14,551 bases of DNA, taken from the NCBI GenBank assembly GCA_023392515.1, contig JAEVYX010000013.1:1-14551 (forward strand). The letters run 5' to 3'. A program made the position numbers and the translations under genes. Shown piece after piece: positions 6,544-14,159 of the stretch. How positions within the stretch are numbered: the first letter of the stretch is position 1; every line of letters begins with the position of its first letter. The stretch comes from Bacillota bacterium (GTDB lineage Bacteria; Bacillota; Clostridia; Christensenellales; Aristaeellaceae). The notes under the pieces were generated by a model. The model saw nothing but the letters and a program-made list of their open reading frames with translations. It did not search any database and was not told where the DNA came from.

Positions 6544-8478
6544 GTGGTTTACGATATACTCTTTACCCCGTTTTCTATCGGGAAAATGGAAGTAAAAAAC
6601 CGGATCGTCATGGCCCCCATGGGGCTGAATGCGGCGCATTTGGATGGCACCATTGCGGATGATGAAATCGACTATTTTGAGGAGCGTGCCCGGGGCGGCA
6701 CAGGCCTTATCATCATGGGCTGCCAGTTTTTGACCCAGGAATTGGCCCAGGGGTCGCTGGAAGGATATCTGGACAAGCCCCATGTAATTCCCAAGCTTAC
6801 GGATTTATGCGAAGCGGTGCATAAGCATGGCGCGAAAATATCCGCCCAGCTAAGCTGCGGCACGGGGAAAAACGCCTTTGCCAACATGCTGGACGAACCG
6901 CCCGTATCCGCCTCGGCCATCCCTTCCATGTTCAACCCGGACGTGATATGCCGCGCCCTTTCGGTAGACGATATCAAGCAGATCATGAAGCAGTTTTCCT
7001 ACTCCGCAAAGCTGCTCAAAGACGCGGGTTTTGACGCCATCGAAGTGCATGCCCATGCGGGATATCTCGTCGATCAATTCATGTCCGCCGTTTGGAACAA
7101 ACGGGAGGACGAGTACGGCGGAACGCCCGAAAAGCGCATGCGCTTTGCTGTGGAGATTGTGCAGGCGATTCGCGGAGCGGTGGGCCCCGATTATCCGATT
7201 TTGTTCCGCATGGCGTGCAAGCACCATTTCAAGGGCGGGCGCACGCTGGAAGAAACGATGCCGCTGCTGAAAATCCTAGAGAACGCTGGTGTGGACGCCC
7301 TGGATATTGACAGCGGAAGCTATGAAAACATTGAATATATTTTTCCCCCGGCCTATCTTGGCGACGCCTGCATGCAGGATGTTTGCGAAGGGGCCAGAAA
7401 GGCCGTGAGCATTCCGCTGCTCAATGCGGGAAATCATACCCCGGAAACGGCCGTCAAACTGATTGAATCGGGAAACGCCGATTTTGTCATGTTTGGCAGG
7501 CCGCTGATTGCCGACCCCCATATTGCATTAAAACTGATGGAGCGCAGGCGGGGCGAGGTGCGCCCCTGCATCCGCTGCAATGAGGATTGCATAGGCAGAA
7601 TCATTACAAGGCTTACAAAGATCAGCTGCTCTGTAAACCCGGTGGCCGGTTTTGAAAAGCGCATGGTGCTGGAAAAAACGAATCGGCCCAAGCGTGTCGT
7701 CGTTGTGGGCGGCGGCCCCGGCGGCATGGAAGCGGCCCGGACAGCCGCGCTCAAAGGCCATAAAGTAGCGCTGTTTGAAAAGGATGAAGCGCTGGGCGGA
7801 CAGTTGAAAAGCGCGGCGACACCGGATTTCAAAAGCCAGCTGCGGGAGCTGGTGGACTGGTACAGGCATCAAATGGCGCTGTTGGACGTGGATGTGCATC
7901 TGAACCGCAGGATTACGGCGGATTCCCCTGAACTGAAAGGGGTCGATGCCATCATTGTTGCAACCGGCGCGACGCCGGTGTTTCCCAAAATCAAGGGCAT
8001 AGAAAACACGGTCGATGTGATTTCTGCGCACATCGAACCGGAAAGGGTGAAGGGCGAAAGAATCGTATACTGCGGCGGAGGGCTTTCTGCCTGCGACAGC
8101 GCCCTTGAAACCGCAATGCGGGGGGAAAAGGTATCCATTGTGGAAATGCTGGATGAAGTGGCGGTGAACGACCACTTTATCAACAAAGCGGCGCTGCTGC
8201 CCATGCTCCAAAAACATGGCGTTGCGCTATATACGGGCTGCAAGGTTGCCGAGATCAGGATAAATGGCGTGGCAGCCGAGAAAAAGGATGGCACAAAGTT
8301 CTTTATTGAGGCGGATACGGTTGTAGCCTCCTTCGGCATGGCACCCAATGATGCAACGGCGCGGGCTATTGACGACAAATACCATACGAGGACGCGCATC
8401 ATCGGCGATTGCACCAAGGTCGGCAAGGTAGGCGGAGCAATCCGGGAAGGGTTTTATGCCGGGCTCTCCATTGAATAA
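6544..8478 (+). CDS. Old-yellow-enzyme-type Fe-S flavin ene-reductase (2-enoate reductase/BaiCD-like)
   Basis: The start is GTG at 6544, 7 nt after AGGAGG, giving 644 residues. Domains in order: FMN-binding TIM barrel of the old yellow enzyme family (1 to about 335), with PMGLNAAH near the N-terminus and VHAHAGYLVDQFMS (168-181) plus the NKREDEYGG signature; a 4Fe-4S site C342-x2-C345-x3-C349-x12-C362; then FAD-binding (VVVVGGGPGGMEAA, about 385-398) and NAD(P)-binding (YCGGGLSACDSA, about 509-520) Rossmann parts. This is the plan of 2,4-dienoyl-CoA reductase, 2-enoate reductase, the bile-acid enzymes BaiCD/BaiH and the cinnamate reductase FldZ. Electrons pass from NAD(P)H through FAD and the cluster to FMN, then to an activated C=C bond. 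The substrate cannot be told from sequence: no bai or fld partners lie nearby. It follows fprA by 113 bp and ends at a strong terminator. Confidence 0.92.
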   Translation: MVYDILFTPFSIGKMEVKNRIVMAPMGLNAAHLDGTIADDEIDYFEERARGGTGLIIMGCQFLTQELAQGSLEGYLDKPHVIPKLTDLCEAVHKHGAKISAQLSCGTGKNAFANMLDEPPVSASAIPSMFNPDVICRALSVDDIKQIMKQFSYSAKLLKDAGFDAIEVHAHAGYLVDQFMSAVWNKREDEYGGTPEKRMRFAVEIVQAIRGAVGPDYPILFRMACKHHFKGGRTLEETMPLLKILENAGVDALDIDSGSYENIEYIFPPAYLGDACMQDVCEGARKAVSIPLLNAGNHTPETAVKLIESGNADFVMFGRPLIADPHIALKLMERRRGEVRPCIRCNEDCIGRIITRLTKISCSVNPVAGFEKRMVLEKTNRPKRVVVVGGGPGGMEAARTAALKGHKVALFEKDEALGGQLKSAATPDFKSQLRELVDWYRHQMALLDVDVHLNRRITADSPELKGVDAIIVATGATPVFPKIKGIENTVDVISAHIEPERVKGERIVYCGGGLSACDSALETAMRGEKVSIVEMLDEVAVNDHFINKAALLPMLQKHGVALYTGCKVAEIRINGVAAEKKDGTKFFIEADTVVASFGMAPNDATARAIDDKYHTRTRIIGDCTKVGKVGGAIREGFYAGLSIE

Positions 8479-8514
8479 AAAACTTTGCAACGCTTAGAAT
8501 GCGTGCAGCTTGAA

Positions 8515-8547
8515 GCCTTTTGATGCGTTTGCGTCAAAAGGTTTTTT
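8515..8547 (+). terminator. Rho-independent terminator after the ene-reductase gene
   Basis: An 11-bp stem pairs CCTTTTGATGC (8516-8526) with GCGTCAAAAGG (8531-8541) around a GTTT loop. The only imperfection is one U-G wobble. Six T follow at 8542-8547. It lies 37 bp after the stop codon and separates this gene from the AmmeMemoRadiSam operon. Confidence 0.9.
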
Positions 8548-8625
8548 CCGCAAAACGGCGAATGATACCATCAAGATACATTGCAATAACATTTCCATTC
8601 AAACAGCTTCGTAGGAGGCATTTCT

Positions 8626-10020
8626 ATGCATATAGTGTCAGCCGCAATGGTTCCTCATCCGCCGCTGATCATACCGCAGGTGGGGCGCGGGCAGGAAAAA
8701 GCCATAGGGCATACCATCGAAAGCTATCAGAAGGCGGCGGAATTGCTTGCTTCCCATAAGCCGGAGACGATTGTGGTATTGACTCCCCACAGCGTCATGT
8801 ATGGGGATTATTTTCACATTTCGCCCGGGAAAAACGCCAAAGGGAGCTTTGCACAGTTCCAGGCGGGGGAAGTAGCTTTTTCGGTGGCGTATGACACCGA
8901 ATTCGTGGCAGAATTGTGCCGCCGGGCCGATGGGGAAGGCTTGCACGCGGGAACCCGGGGAGAAAGGGACGCCAAGCTGGATCATGGAACCATGGTTCCG
9001 CTGTATTTTTTAAGGGAAGCCTGCGGCGGGGAGATAAGGAGCAGGATTGTCCGAATCGGGCTGTCCGGGCTTCCGTATCATGACCATTACAGGCTGGGCA
9101 TGCTCATCCGGGAAACGGCGGAGCACTTGGGCAGGAAAACCGCTATTGTGGCAAGCGGGGACCTTTCGCACCGGCTGAAGCCGGACGGCCCTTACGGGTT
9201 CAAGGAGGAAGGCCCCGTGTATGACCGGCGGGTTATGGATGTAATGGGGCGCGCAGCGTTTGGCGAGCTCTTTGAATTTGTCCCGGACTTTTGTGAGAGC
9301 GCGGGGGAATGCGGCCACCGCTCCATGCTGATCCTGGCAGGTTGTTTTGACGGCCTGCGCGTGAAGGGGGACAGGCTGAGCTATGAGGGCCCCTTCGGGG
9401 TGGGGTATGGTGTCTGCACCTATCTTCCGGAGGGGGAGGACCCGGAAAGACACTTTCTTGCGGAGTATGCGAATAGACAAAAGGCGATGCTGGACACGAA
9501 AAAACGCAAGGAGGATGCCTATGTCCGCCTGGCGCGAAAGTCTTTGGAGGCCTATGTCCTTCGGGGCGAAACCATTGATGTTCCGGATGGGCTGCCGGGT
9601 GAAATGACAGCGCACAAAGCCGGCGCCTTTGTTTCCCTTAAAAAGGACGGGCAGCTTCGCGGCTGCATCGGCACGATTTCGGCCACCACGCAAAGCATCG
9701 CCCATGAAATTATTCAAAACGCCATCAGCGCCTGCGCCCATGACCCCCGCTTTGAGCCTGTCGCGCCCGAAGAACTGGACGGGCTTTTGTACAGTGTGGA
9801 TATATTGGCGGAGGCGGAGGATATCGATTCCCCTCAAATGCTTGATGTAAAGCGGTACGGCGTGATTGTCACAAGCGGGCATAAGCGGGGGTTGCTGCTC
9901 CCCAACCTGGACGGCATTGATACGGTGGAAGAGCAGATTGCCATTGCCAAACGGAAGGCCGGTATCCGCGATAATGAAAAGGTGTCCCTGAAACGATTCG
10001 AGGTGATCCGCCATCACTGA
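8626..10020 (+). CDS. LigB-like domain fused to AMMECR1 domain (AmmeMemoRadiSam system protein)
   Basis: A 464-residue fusion. Residues 1 to about 268 are a class III extradiol dioxygenase/MEMO-like (LigB) domain, with histidines at the expected sites: H11 (PHPPL), H55 (LTPHS), H120 (KLDHGTMVPL) and H182 (SGDLSH). Residues about 295-460 are an AMMECR1 domain with the LRGCIGT hallmark at 344-350. The two parts are joined by a charged linker (about 270-296). In other genomes these are often separate genes beside the radical SAM enzyme, together called the AmmeMemoRadiSam system (proteins A and B). No reaction has been settled for it, and ring cleavage is not implied by the fold alone. The start is ATG 8626 with AGGAGG 7 nt upstream. 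It is the first gene of a two-gene operon; its last codons contain the ribosome-binding site for the next gene. Confidence 0.93.
   Translation: MHIVSAAMVPHPPLIIPQVGRGQEKAIGHTIESYQKAAELLASHKPETIVVLTPHSVMYGDYFHISPGKNAKGSFAQFQAGEVAFSVAYDTEFVAELCRRADGEGLHAGTRGERDAKLDHGTMVPLYFLREACGGEIRSRIVRIGLSGLPYHDHYRLGMLIRETAEHLGRKTAIVASGDLSHRLKPDGPYGFKEEGPVYDRRVMDVMGRAAFGELFEFVPDFCESAGECGHRSMLILAGCFDGLRVKGDRLSYEGPFGVGYGVCTYLPEGEDPERHFLAEYANRQKAMLDTKKRKEDAYVRLARKSLEAYVLRGETIDVPDGLPGEMTAHKAGAFVSLKKDGQLRGCIGTISATTQSIAHEIIQNAISACAHDPRFEPVAPEELDGLLYSVDILAEAEDIDSPQMLDVKRYGVIVTSGHKRGLLLPNLDGIDTVEEQIAIAKRKAGIRDNEKVSLKRFEVIRHH
10000..10008 (+). promoter_or_regulatory. Strong Shine-Dalgarno inside the upstream gene, with no normal start codon in range
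   Basis: GAGGTGATC at 10000-10008 matches nine consecutive bases expected to pair with the 3' end of 16S rRNA. It lies in the last codons of the LigB-AMMECR1 gene. In the radical SAM frame the only codon at good distance is ATC at 10013 (9 nt after GAGG). The conserved cysteine segment begins at ATC 10022, and the first ATG is at 10040, 36 nt away. Confidence 0.6.
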
Positions 10021-10039
10021 GATCGTATGCGGCGTTTGC

Positions 10040-10843
10040 ATGCACCACTGCCGTTTACGGGAAGGGCAGGTTGGACGGTGCAGGGCGCGAAAGAATGAAA
10101 ACGGGAAGATCGTTTCCATAAACTATGGGCAGCTTACATCCATTGCGCTGGATCCCATTGAGAAAAAGCCGCTGGCCAGGTTTTGCCCCGGCAGCATGAT
10201 TTTGTCGGTGGGCAGCTTTGGCTGCAACTTGGACTGCCCCTTTTGCCAGAACGCCTCCATTGCCGCGGCATGTCAAAATGAGGTGGAGGCAGAAATCATG
10301 CAGCCCGGGGAGCTTGCAGCCCTTGCGGAGGAGCTGAAGCCAAGGGGCAATATCGGTGTTGCCTTTACCTATAACGAGCCCATGGTAGGGTTTGAATTTG
10401 TAAGGGATACCGCAAAGCTTGTTCACGGCCACGGTATGAAAAACGTGGTTGTTACAAACGGCTCCGTCTGTGAGGAAACCTTGCAGGAGGTCTTGCCGTA
10501 TATTGATGCCTGGAATATAGACCTGAAAGGGTTTACGGAAGCATACTATAAAAAGCTGGGCGGGGAATTGCATACCGTGCAGGAATTTATCCGCATCGCT
10601 GCAAAACACGCCCATGTGGAAATCACAACGCTGATTGTGCCCGGGGAGAATGATTCTCCCGATGAAATGCATGCGCTTTCTTACTGGATTGCGGGAGTTG
10701 ACAGAAGTATTCCTTTGCATATCACACGCTTTTTCCCCAGAAGAAAAATGAAAGACAAAGCACCCACGGATGTGAGCCTTATGCGGAGCCTTTCTCGGAT
10801 CGCAAAGGAAAACCTGGATACGGTGCTGCTTGGAAATATATAA
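10040..10843 (+). CDS. amrS: AmmeMemoRadiSam system radical SAM enzyme
   Basis: Radical SAM protein with the CxxxCxxC cluster motif in GCNLDCPFC (C62, C66 and C69 counted from ATG 10040). These bind the 4Fe-4S cluster that cleaves S-adenosylmethionine. The following strand motifs (TYNEP, VTNGSVCEE, AWNIDLKG) fit the pyruvate-formate-lyase-activating-like AmmeMemoRadiSam subfamily. The substrate is unknown; its partner gene is directly upstream. The given start is the first ATG and yields 267 residues. The frame is open back to 10007, and the codons 10022-10039 read IVCGVC, continuing into MHHCRLREGQVGRC. That is the family's usual N-terminal cysteine segment (CxxCxxxC...GxCxxR), so the real protein very likely starts upstream, yet no ATG, GTG or TTG exists there. 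Start at ATC, a frameshift or a sequence error are the options. The C-terminus stops at LGNI, the short form of the family. Confidence 0.9.
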   Translation: MHHCRLREGQVGRCRARKNENGKIVSINYGQLTSIALDPIEKKPLARFCPGSMILSVGSFGCNLDCPFCQNASIAAACQNEVEAEIMQPGELAALAEELKPRGNIGVAFTYNEPMVGFEFVRDTAKLVHGHGMKNVVVTNGSVCEETLQEVLPYIDAWNIDLKGFTEAYYKKLGGELHTVQEFIRIAAKHAHVEITTLIVPGENDSPDEMHALSYWIAGVDRSIPLHITRFFPRRKMKDKAPTDVSLMRSLSRIAKENLDTVLLGNI

Positions 10844-10874
10844 TATTATTTCAATGAATGCGTTTTAAGGAAAA

Positions 10875-11089
10875 GCTGCAGAGGCTATCATGCTGTCGTA
10901 CAATGTAATAAGTATTCAAGAGGATGGCATCCGAAGGTTTCCAAACGTGAAGAAGCCCTGCCCCCGTCGGTGACGGGAATGGGCAGGGCGGATGATTGGA
11001 AAGGCCGTTGGTCGCGCCCGAAGGCGCGAAATCCTTCCTCTTAAACAATGTTTTACATTATATACGCTTGGCACGACAGCCCCTGCAGC
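10875..11089. repeat. MITE-like imperfect palindrome / candidate structured RNA
   Basis: Long inverted ends flank a hairpin-rich core between convergent genes. The outer 19 nt on the left (from GCTGCAG at 10875) match the reverse complement of the right end (to 11089) at 16 positions. Further blocks recur inward: AATGTAA (10903-10909 with 11053-11059) and AAGAGGATGG against AAGAGGAAGG (10918-10927 with 11033-11042). Inside are TTTCCAA/TTGGAAA (10938-10944/10996-11002), GCCCTGCCC/GGGCAGGGC (10955-10963/10981-10989) enclosing CCGTC-GGT-GACGG, and a separate 7-bp stem TCGCGCC/GGCGCGA (11012-11018/11023-11029). Read on the minus strand, the three outer mismatches become G-U pairs and the 7-bp stem has a C(UUCG)G tetraloop. 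An RNA made from the minus strand, downstream of the aldo/keto reductase operon, would therefore fold best. No clear target-site duplication is seen, and no U-tract makes it an obvious terminator. Confidence 0.6.
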
Positions 11090-11116
11090 CTTTATAATAA
11101 GTGTATCTACAAATAT

Positions 11117-11974
11117 TTAGCCAAATATCATATGGTCCTTCACCTTTTGCGCCTCTTCCCGCAGCAAGCGCCATTCCGCCTCTGTGAGGGGGTTTGCCAG
11201 GCATTCGTCAATATGATCCAGCATAAAGTTCAGGTGTTCAAGGTTGCCCGGCGGGACAAGGGTGGCGGCTCCTTTATACAGACCGTATTTCATCCCGGCA
11301 ACGCTCAGTGCGTCATTCCCGGAAATCGGCTTGCACCAGGACTTGGGGTAGGTGCGTTCCTCGCCTTCCAGCCATTCCCGCTGGATGAGCGTTTTCATGG
11401 CGAGGAGCCCAATGTTTTTCTCCTTTACCCGGTCGGCAATGCGGTCTCCCCAGCCCCGGTTGATGCCCAGCGCCCAGTTCATGGGGAAAAGCACCGTGTC
11501 AAAGTCAAACAAATCCAATGCCATCAAGGCAATCTCTTCGCTGTGGGCCGAAAAGCCGATCTTGCGGATCAGCCCTTCCTGCCTGGCCCAAAGTACGGTC
11601 TCCATCGCGCCGCCCTTGCCAAAGACCCCATCCAGGTCTTCCTTGGTTGTCATCGCGTGGAGCTGATACACATCGAAATGGTCTGTCTGCAGGTTCTTCA
11701 GCGACTGGAGCAATTCTTTTTTTGCATCCTCACCCTGGCGCTTTTGCGTTTTGCAGGCCAGATACACCTGGCTGCGGTAGGGCTTCAACGAAGGCCCCAG
11801 CCTTTCTTCCGCGTTGCCATAGGAGGGAGCGACATCAAAATAGTTTATCCCCCGCTCAATGGCATAGGCAACATTCCGGTTGGCATCCTCCTGGGTTTCG
11901 TTTGTGTTGATGATTCCTCCGAAAATGACCGGGCTGACCTGGTATCCTGTTTTTCCAAGCAGCTGCTTTTGCAT
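11117..11974 (-). CDS. Aldo/keto reductase
   Basis: A 285-residue TIM-barrel oxidoreductase of the aldo/keto reductase superfamily. The catalytic tetrad is visible: D47 and Y52 (FDVAPSYGNAEE), K75 (YLACK) and H106 (VYQLH). Such enzymes reduce aldehydes or ketones with NADPH in the cytoplasm; the substrate is unknown. The start is ATG at 11974 with GGGAGG 6 nt upstream. The frame is open for 36 more codons to a TTG at 12082, but that stretch lacks a ribosome-binding site and family sequence. It is the third gene of the minus-strand operon, 110 bp after the second reductase, and I see no promoter in that gap. The palindromic element at 10875-11089 begins 27 bp beyond its stop. Confidence 0.92.
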   Translation of the reverse strand: MQKQLLGKTGYQVSPVIFGGIINTNETQEDANRNVAYAIERGINYFDVAPSYGNAEERLGPSLKPYRSQVYLACKTQKRQGEDAKKELLQSLKNLQTDHFDVYQLHAMTTKEDLDGVFGKGGAMETVLWARQEGLIRKIGFSAHSEEIALMALDLFDFDTVLFPMNWALGINRGWGDRIADRVKEKNIGLLAMKTLIQREWLEGEERTYPKSWCKPISGNDALSVAGMKYGLYKGAATLVPPGNLEHLNFMLDHIDECLANPLTEAEWRLLREEAQKVKDHMIFG

Positions 11975-12084
11975 AAAGAACCTCCCTTCTTTCTTTACCA
12001 AGCGTATGTTACAGCGCCAAGGCTTGATGCGGGAATGTGAGCCGTTGGCGGATTTCCAGTTTTCATAGCGAACCCATGGCAAGG

Positions 12085-13002
12085 TTACGGCAGTATATTG
12101 CCTGCGGCAAGATAAATGTCATACCATTCCTGGCGGGTGAGGGTAATATCGGCAGCCTTTGCGCAATCCCTGATTCTGTCTGCGTTCATTGTGCCGGTAA
12201 TGGGCTGTATATGCGCGGGATGGCGCAAAATCCACGCAAGCACAACCGCCGTATTCGGAACTTGATATTTTTCGGCGATTTTATCAATGGCCGCATTGAG
12301 CTCCGGAAACTTTTCCTTGTCAAGAAACACACCTTGATTGAAGCCGTACTGGAAGGGGGACCAGGCCTGGATGGTAATGTCGTTCAAACGGCAGAAATCC
12401 AGTATGCTGCCGTCCCTGTTGACGGCGGACTCGTCCTGCATATTTACATGAATACCGGCGGAAATCATGCCGGCAAACATAATGCTCAACTGCAGCTGAT
12501 TGGTGACAAGCGGCTGATGAAGATATTTTTGCAAAAGCTGTATCTGCATCGGGTTTTGGTTGGAGACGCCGAAATGGTGCACCTTTCCGCTGCTTTTGAG
12601 GATATCAAACGCCTCCGCGACCTCCTCAGGCTCCACCAGCGCATCGGGCCGGTGCAAAAGCAGCACATCCAGATAATCGGTCTTCAGCCGCTGCAGGCTG
12701 CCATCCACCGCTTCCAGGATATGCTCCTTGGAAAAATCAAAGGAGGTCTTGGTAATGCCGCATTTGGATTGAAGAATGATCTTCTCGCGGATGTCGTCTG
12801 TCATGTGAATGGCCTTTGCAAATATCTCCTCGCAGGCTCCACCGCCATACATATCCGCATGGTCAAAAAAGTTCAGGCCTTGCTCCAGAGCGGTTTGAAT
12901 CATGGTTTCCACGCCGCTCTTGCTCTGCCTGTGCATGCGCCAGCAACCCACCCCAATCACCGGTACCATCAAACCCGATTTTCCAAGCTGCATTGTTTTC
13001 AT
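12085..13002 (-). CDS. Aldo/keto reductase (YdhF-like)
   Basis: A 305-residue aldo/keto reductase with tetrad D47 and Y52 (FFDHADMYGG), K80 (LQSK) and H117 (LLLHRPD). The FDHADMYG form, the GVSN strand (HHFGVSNQNP) and the WSPF segment fit the YdhF group of NADPH-dependent reductases, distinct from the neighbouring reductase. The substrate is unknown. The start is ATG at 13000-13002, with GGAGG upstream that lies inside the end of the preceding SDR gene. Only 2 bp separate the SDR stop (TAG, 13007-13005) from this ATG, so translation is probably coupled. An alternative start 13 codons upstream overlaps the SDR gene and is less likely. Confidence 0.93.
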   Translation of the reverse strand: MKTMQLGKSGLMVPVIGVGCWRMHRQSKSGVETMIQTALEQGLNFFDHADMYGGGACEEIFAKAIHMTDDIREKIILQSKCGITKTSFDFSKEHILEAVDGSLQRLKTDYLDVLLLHRPDALVEPEEVAEAFDILKSSGKVHHFGVSNQNPMQIQLLQKYLHQPLVTNQLQLSIMFAGMISAGIHVNMQDESAVNRDGSILDFCRLNDITIQAWSPFQYGFNQGVFLDKEKFPELNAAIDKIAEKYQVPNTAVVLAWILRHPAHIQPITGTMNADRIRDCAKAADITLTRQEWYDIYLAAGNILP

Positions 13003-13004
13003 GT

Positions 13005-14030
13005 CTACTTCCCTCCATAAATTGGCATTTGGGCAACGCATTTCTCGTACATTTCAATAACCTGGTCGCACCACGCGTCAAACTCCGGGTCTTCTCTTTG
13101 CATTTCCGGATGGCTGTAGATATATTCGAGGGTCGTGCGTACGCCTTGATCAAACCGTGTGGCGGCTGCAAATCCTGGGACCGCTTTTTTGATTTTTGTG
13201 TTGTCAAAAATAACGGTGTTTGCCTTGTCCCCAATGAGCGCGCCCCGAAAATCATCGCACAGCGCGGACAGCGTATCCGAGGGGATATGCACGATTTTCG
13301 GTTTCACGCCCATGGCATGTCCTATGATTTCGTAAATTTGGTTCCAGGTAAGCAGTTCGTCGGAAGTAATGTGATAAGTCTCCCCGATGGCATGCGCGTT
13401 CCCGATAATGCCCACGAAAGCCTTGGCAAAGTCTGTGTTATGGGTCAGCACCCAAAGGGAGCTGCCGTCGCCTTGCACAATTACTTTCTTCCCTTTCCTT
13501 ATGCGCTCCAGCACCGAAAAGCTGCCGTTTTTGCCGTGGACTGCAATGGGGACGGAGGTGTTGCCATAGGTATGGCTGGGCCTGATAATGGTGATGGGGA
13601 ACCCTTCTTGACGGTATTTTTCCATCAGCCAGTCTTCGCAGGCGATTTTATTGCGGGAATATTCCCAATAAGGGTTGGCGACCGGGGTGCTTTCCACAAT
13701 CCAGGGGCTGGACAAGGGCTTTTGGTATGCCGATGCGGAACTGATAAAAATAAACTGATTTGTCTTTCCACAAAACAGGCGGTAATCCCTTTCCAGGTGC
13801 TTAGGGGTGAATGCGATAAAATCCGCAACGGCGTCAAAGTGCATTCCGCTTATCTTTTCCTGAACGGATTGCTCGTCATTGATATCGGCTGTAATCACCT
13901 TTGCGCCCTCCGGCACAAAATCCCTGTTTGTTCCCCGGTTGAGTAAATACAGTTCCATACCCTCTTTGACAGCCAAAGCGGATATGGCCGTGCTGATTGT
14001 TCCGGTTCCGCCGATAAACAGTACCTTCAT
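13005..14030 (-). CDS. NAD-dependent epimerase/dehydratase-like SDR
   Basis: A 341-residue extended/atypical short-chain dehydrogenase. The N-terminal Rossmann motif is FIGGTGTIS (residues 6-13). The active-site serines lie in ISSASAYQ (about 97-102), and the YxxxK pair is Y124 and K128 in YSRNK. The GGTGTIS start, NRG after the second strand and the overall length fit the group of sugar-nucleotide-epimerase-like proteins related to CSP41, for which substrates are mostly unknown. The start is ATG at 14028-14030, with GGAGG 6 nt upstream; a longer reading by 16 codons has no ribosome-binding site. It is the first gene of the operon with the two aldo/keto reductases and lies about 120 nt downstream of a MerR-type promoter, so it is probably induced by a small molecule or stress. 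Confidence 0.88.
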   Translation of the reverse strand: MKVLFIGGTGTISTAISALAVKEGMELYLLNRGTNRDFVPEGAKVITADINDEQSVQEKISGMHFDAVADFIAFTPKHLERDYRLFCGKTNQFIFISSASAYQKPLSSPWIVESTPVANPYWEYSRNKIACEDWLMEKYRQEGFPITIIRPSHTYGNTSVPIAVHGKNGSFSVLERIRKGKKVIVQGDGSSLWVLTHNTDFAKAFVGIIGNAHAIGETYHITSDELLTWNQIYEIIGHAMGVKPKIVHIPSDTLSALCDDFRGALIGDKANTVIFDNTKIKKAVPGFAAATRFDQGVRTTLEYIYSHPEMQREDPEFDAWCDQVIEMYEKCVAQMPIYGGK

Positions 14031-14159
14031 GTATTGCCTCCTGCTTGTTGATGATGGAAAGCAGCTGCGCCCGAACAATGAATGGTTTTACTTATGTGGG
14101 TACGCTTTAAACACTTTCTGCCGCTTACCGATTCATCCTCCTGACTTGCCTATACGGAA
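14031..14159 (-). other. Leader of the SDR-reductase operon
   Basis: About 120 nt of untranslated leader lies between the predicted start of RNA (near 14153) and the SDR ATG. It holds a second AGGAGG (complement of 14137-14142) directly abutting an ATG, which would encode only three codons (MNR) before TAA. I see no convincing hairpin, riboswitch or leader-peptide gene. Confidence 0.35.

Noticed and set aside
9998..10024. Programmed +1 frameshift joining the fusion protein to the radical SAM protein, as in prfB
   Set aside because: No slippery CTT-TGA-like codon precedes the stop and the Shine-Dalgarno is too far from the TGA; kept only as one option in the start-codon finding.
9010..10119. 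A 369-codon open frame on the minus strand opposite the AmmeMemoRadiSam genes
   Set aside because: It lies opposite two genes with clear motifs, has no ribosome-binding site and shows no family features.
10955..10989. The GCCCTGCCC hairpin as terminator of the radical SAM gene
   Set aside because: No T-run follows on either strand and it is over 110 bp past the stop; it fits better as part of the palindromic element.
10851..11048. A 65-codon open frame on the minus strand inside the palindromic element
   Set aside because: It has no ribosome-binding site, is rich in Pro/Ser/Gly from GC-rich hairpins, and coincides with the inverted repeats; it is a by-product of the element.
10839..11099. 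TATAATA at 10839-10845 and again at 11093-11099, as a possible target-site duplication of the MITE-like element
   Set aside because: The left copy lies about 30 bp outside the inverted end while the right one is only 3 bp away, and the motif is AT-rich enough to recur by chance.
11048..12040. Long plus-strand frames opposite the aldo/keto reductase genes (also 12037-13020 and 12816-13946)
   Set aside because: They mirror GC-rich codon use of real minus-strand genes that have complete catalytic motifs and ribosome-binding sites.
14125..14142. AGGAGG followed directly by ATG in the SDR operon leader as a leader-peptide start
   Set aside because: There is no spacing between the site and the ATG, and the frame has only three codons.
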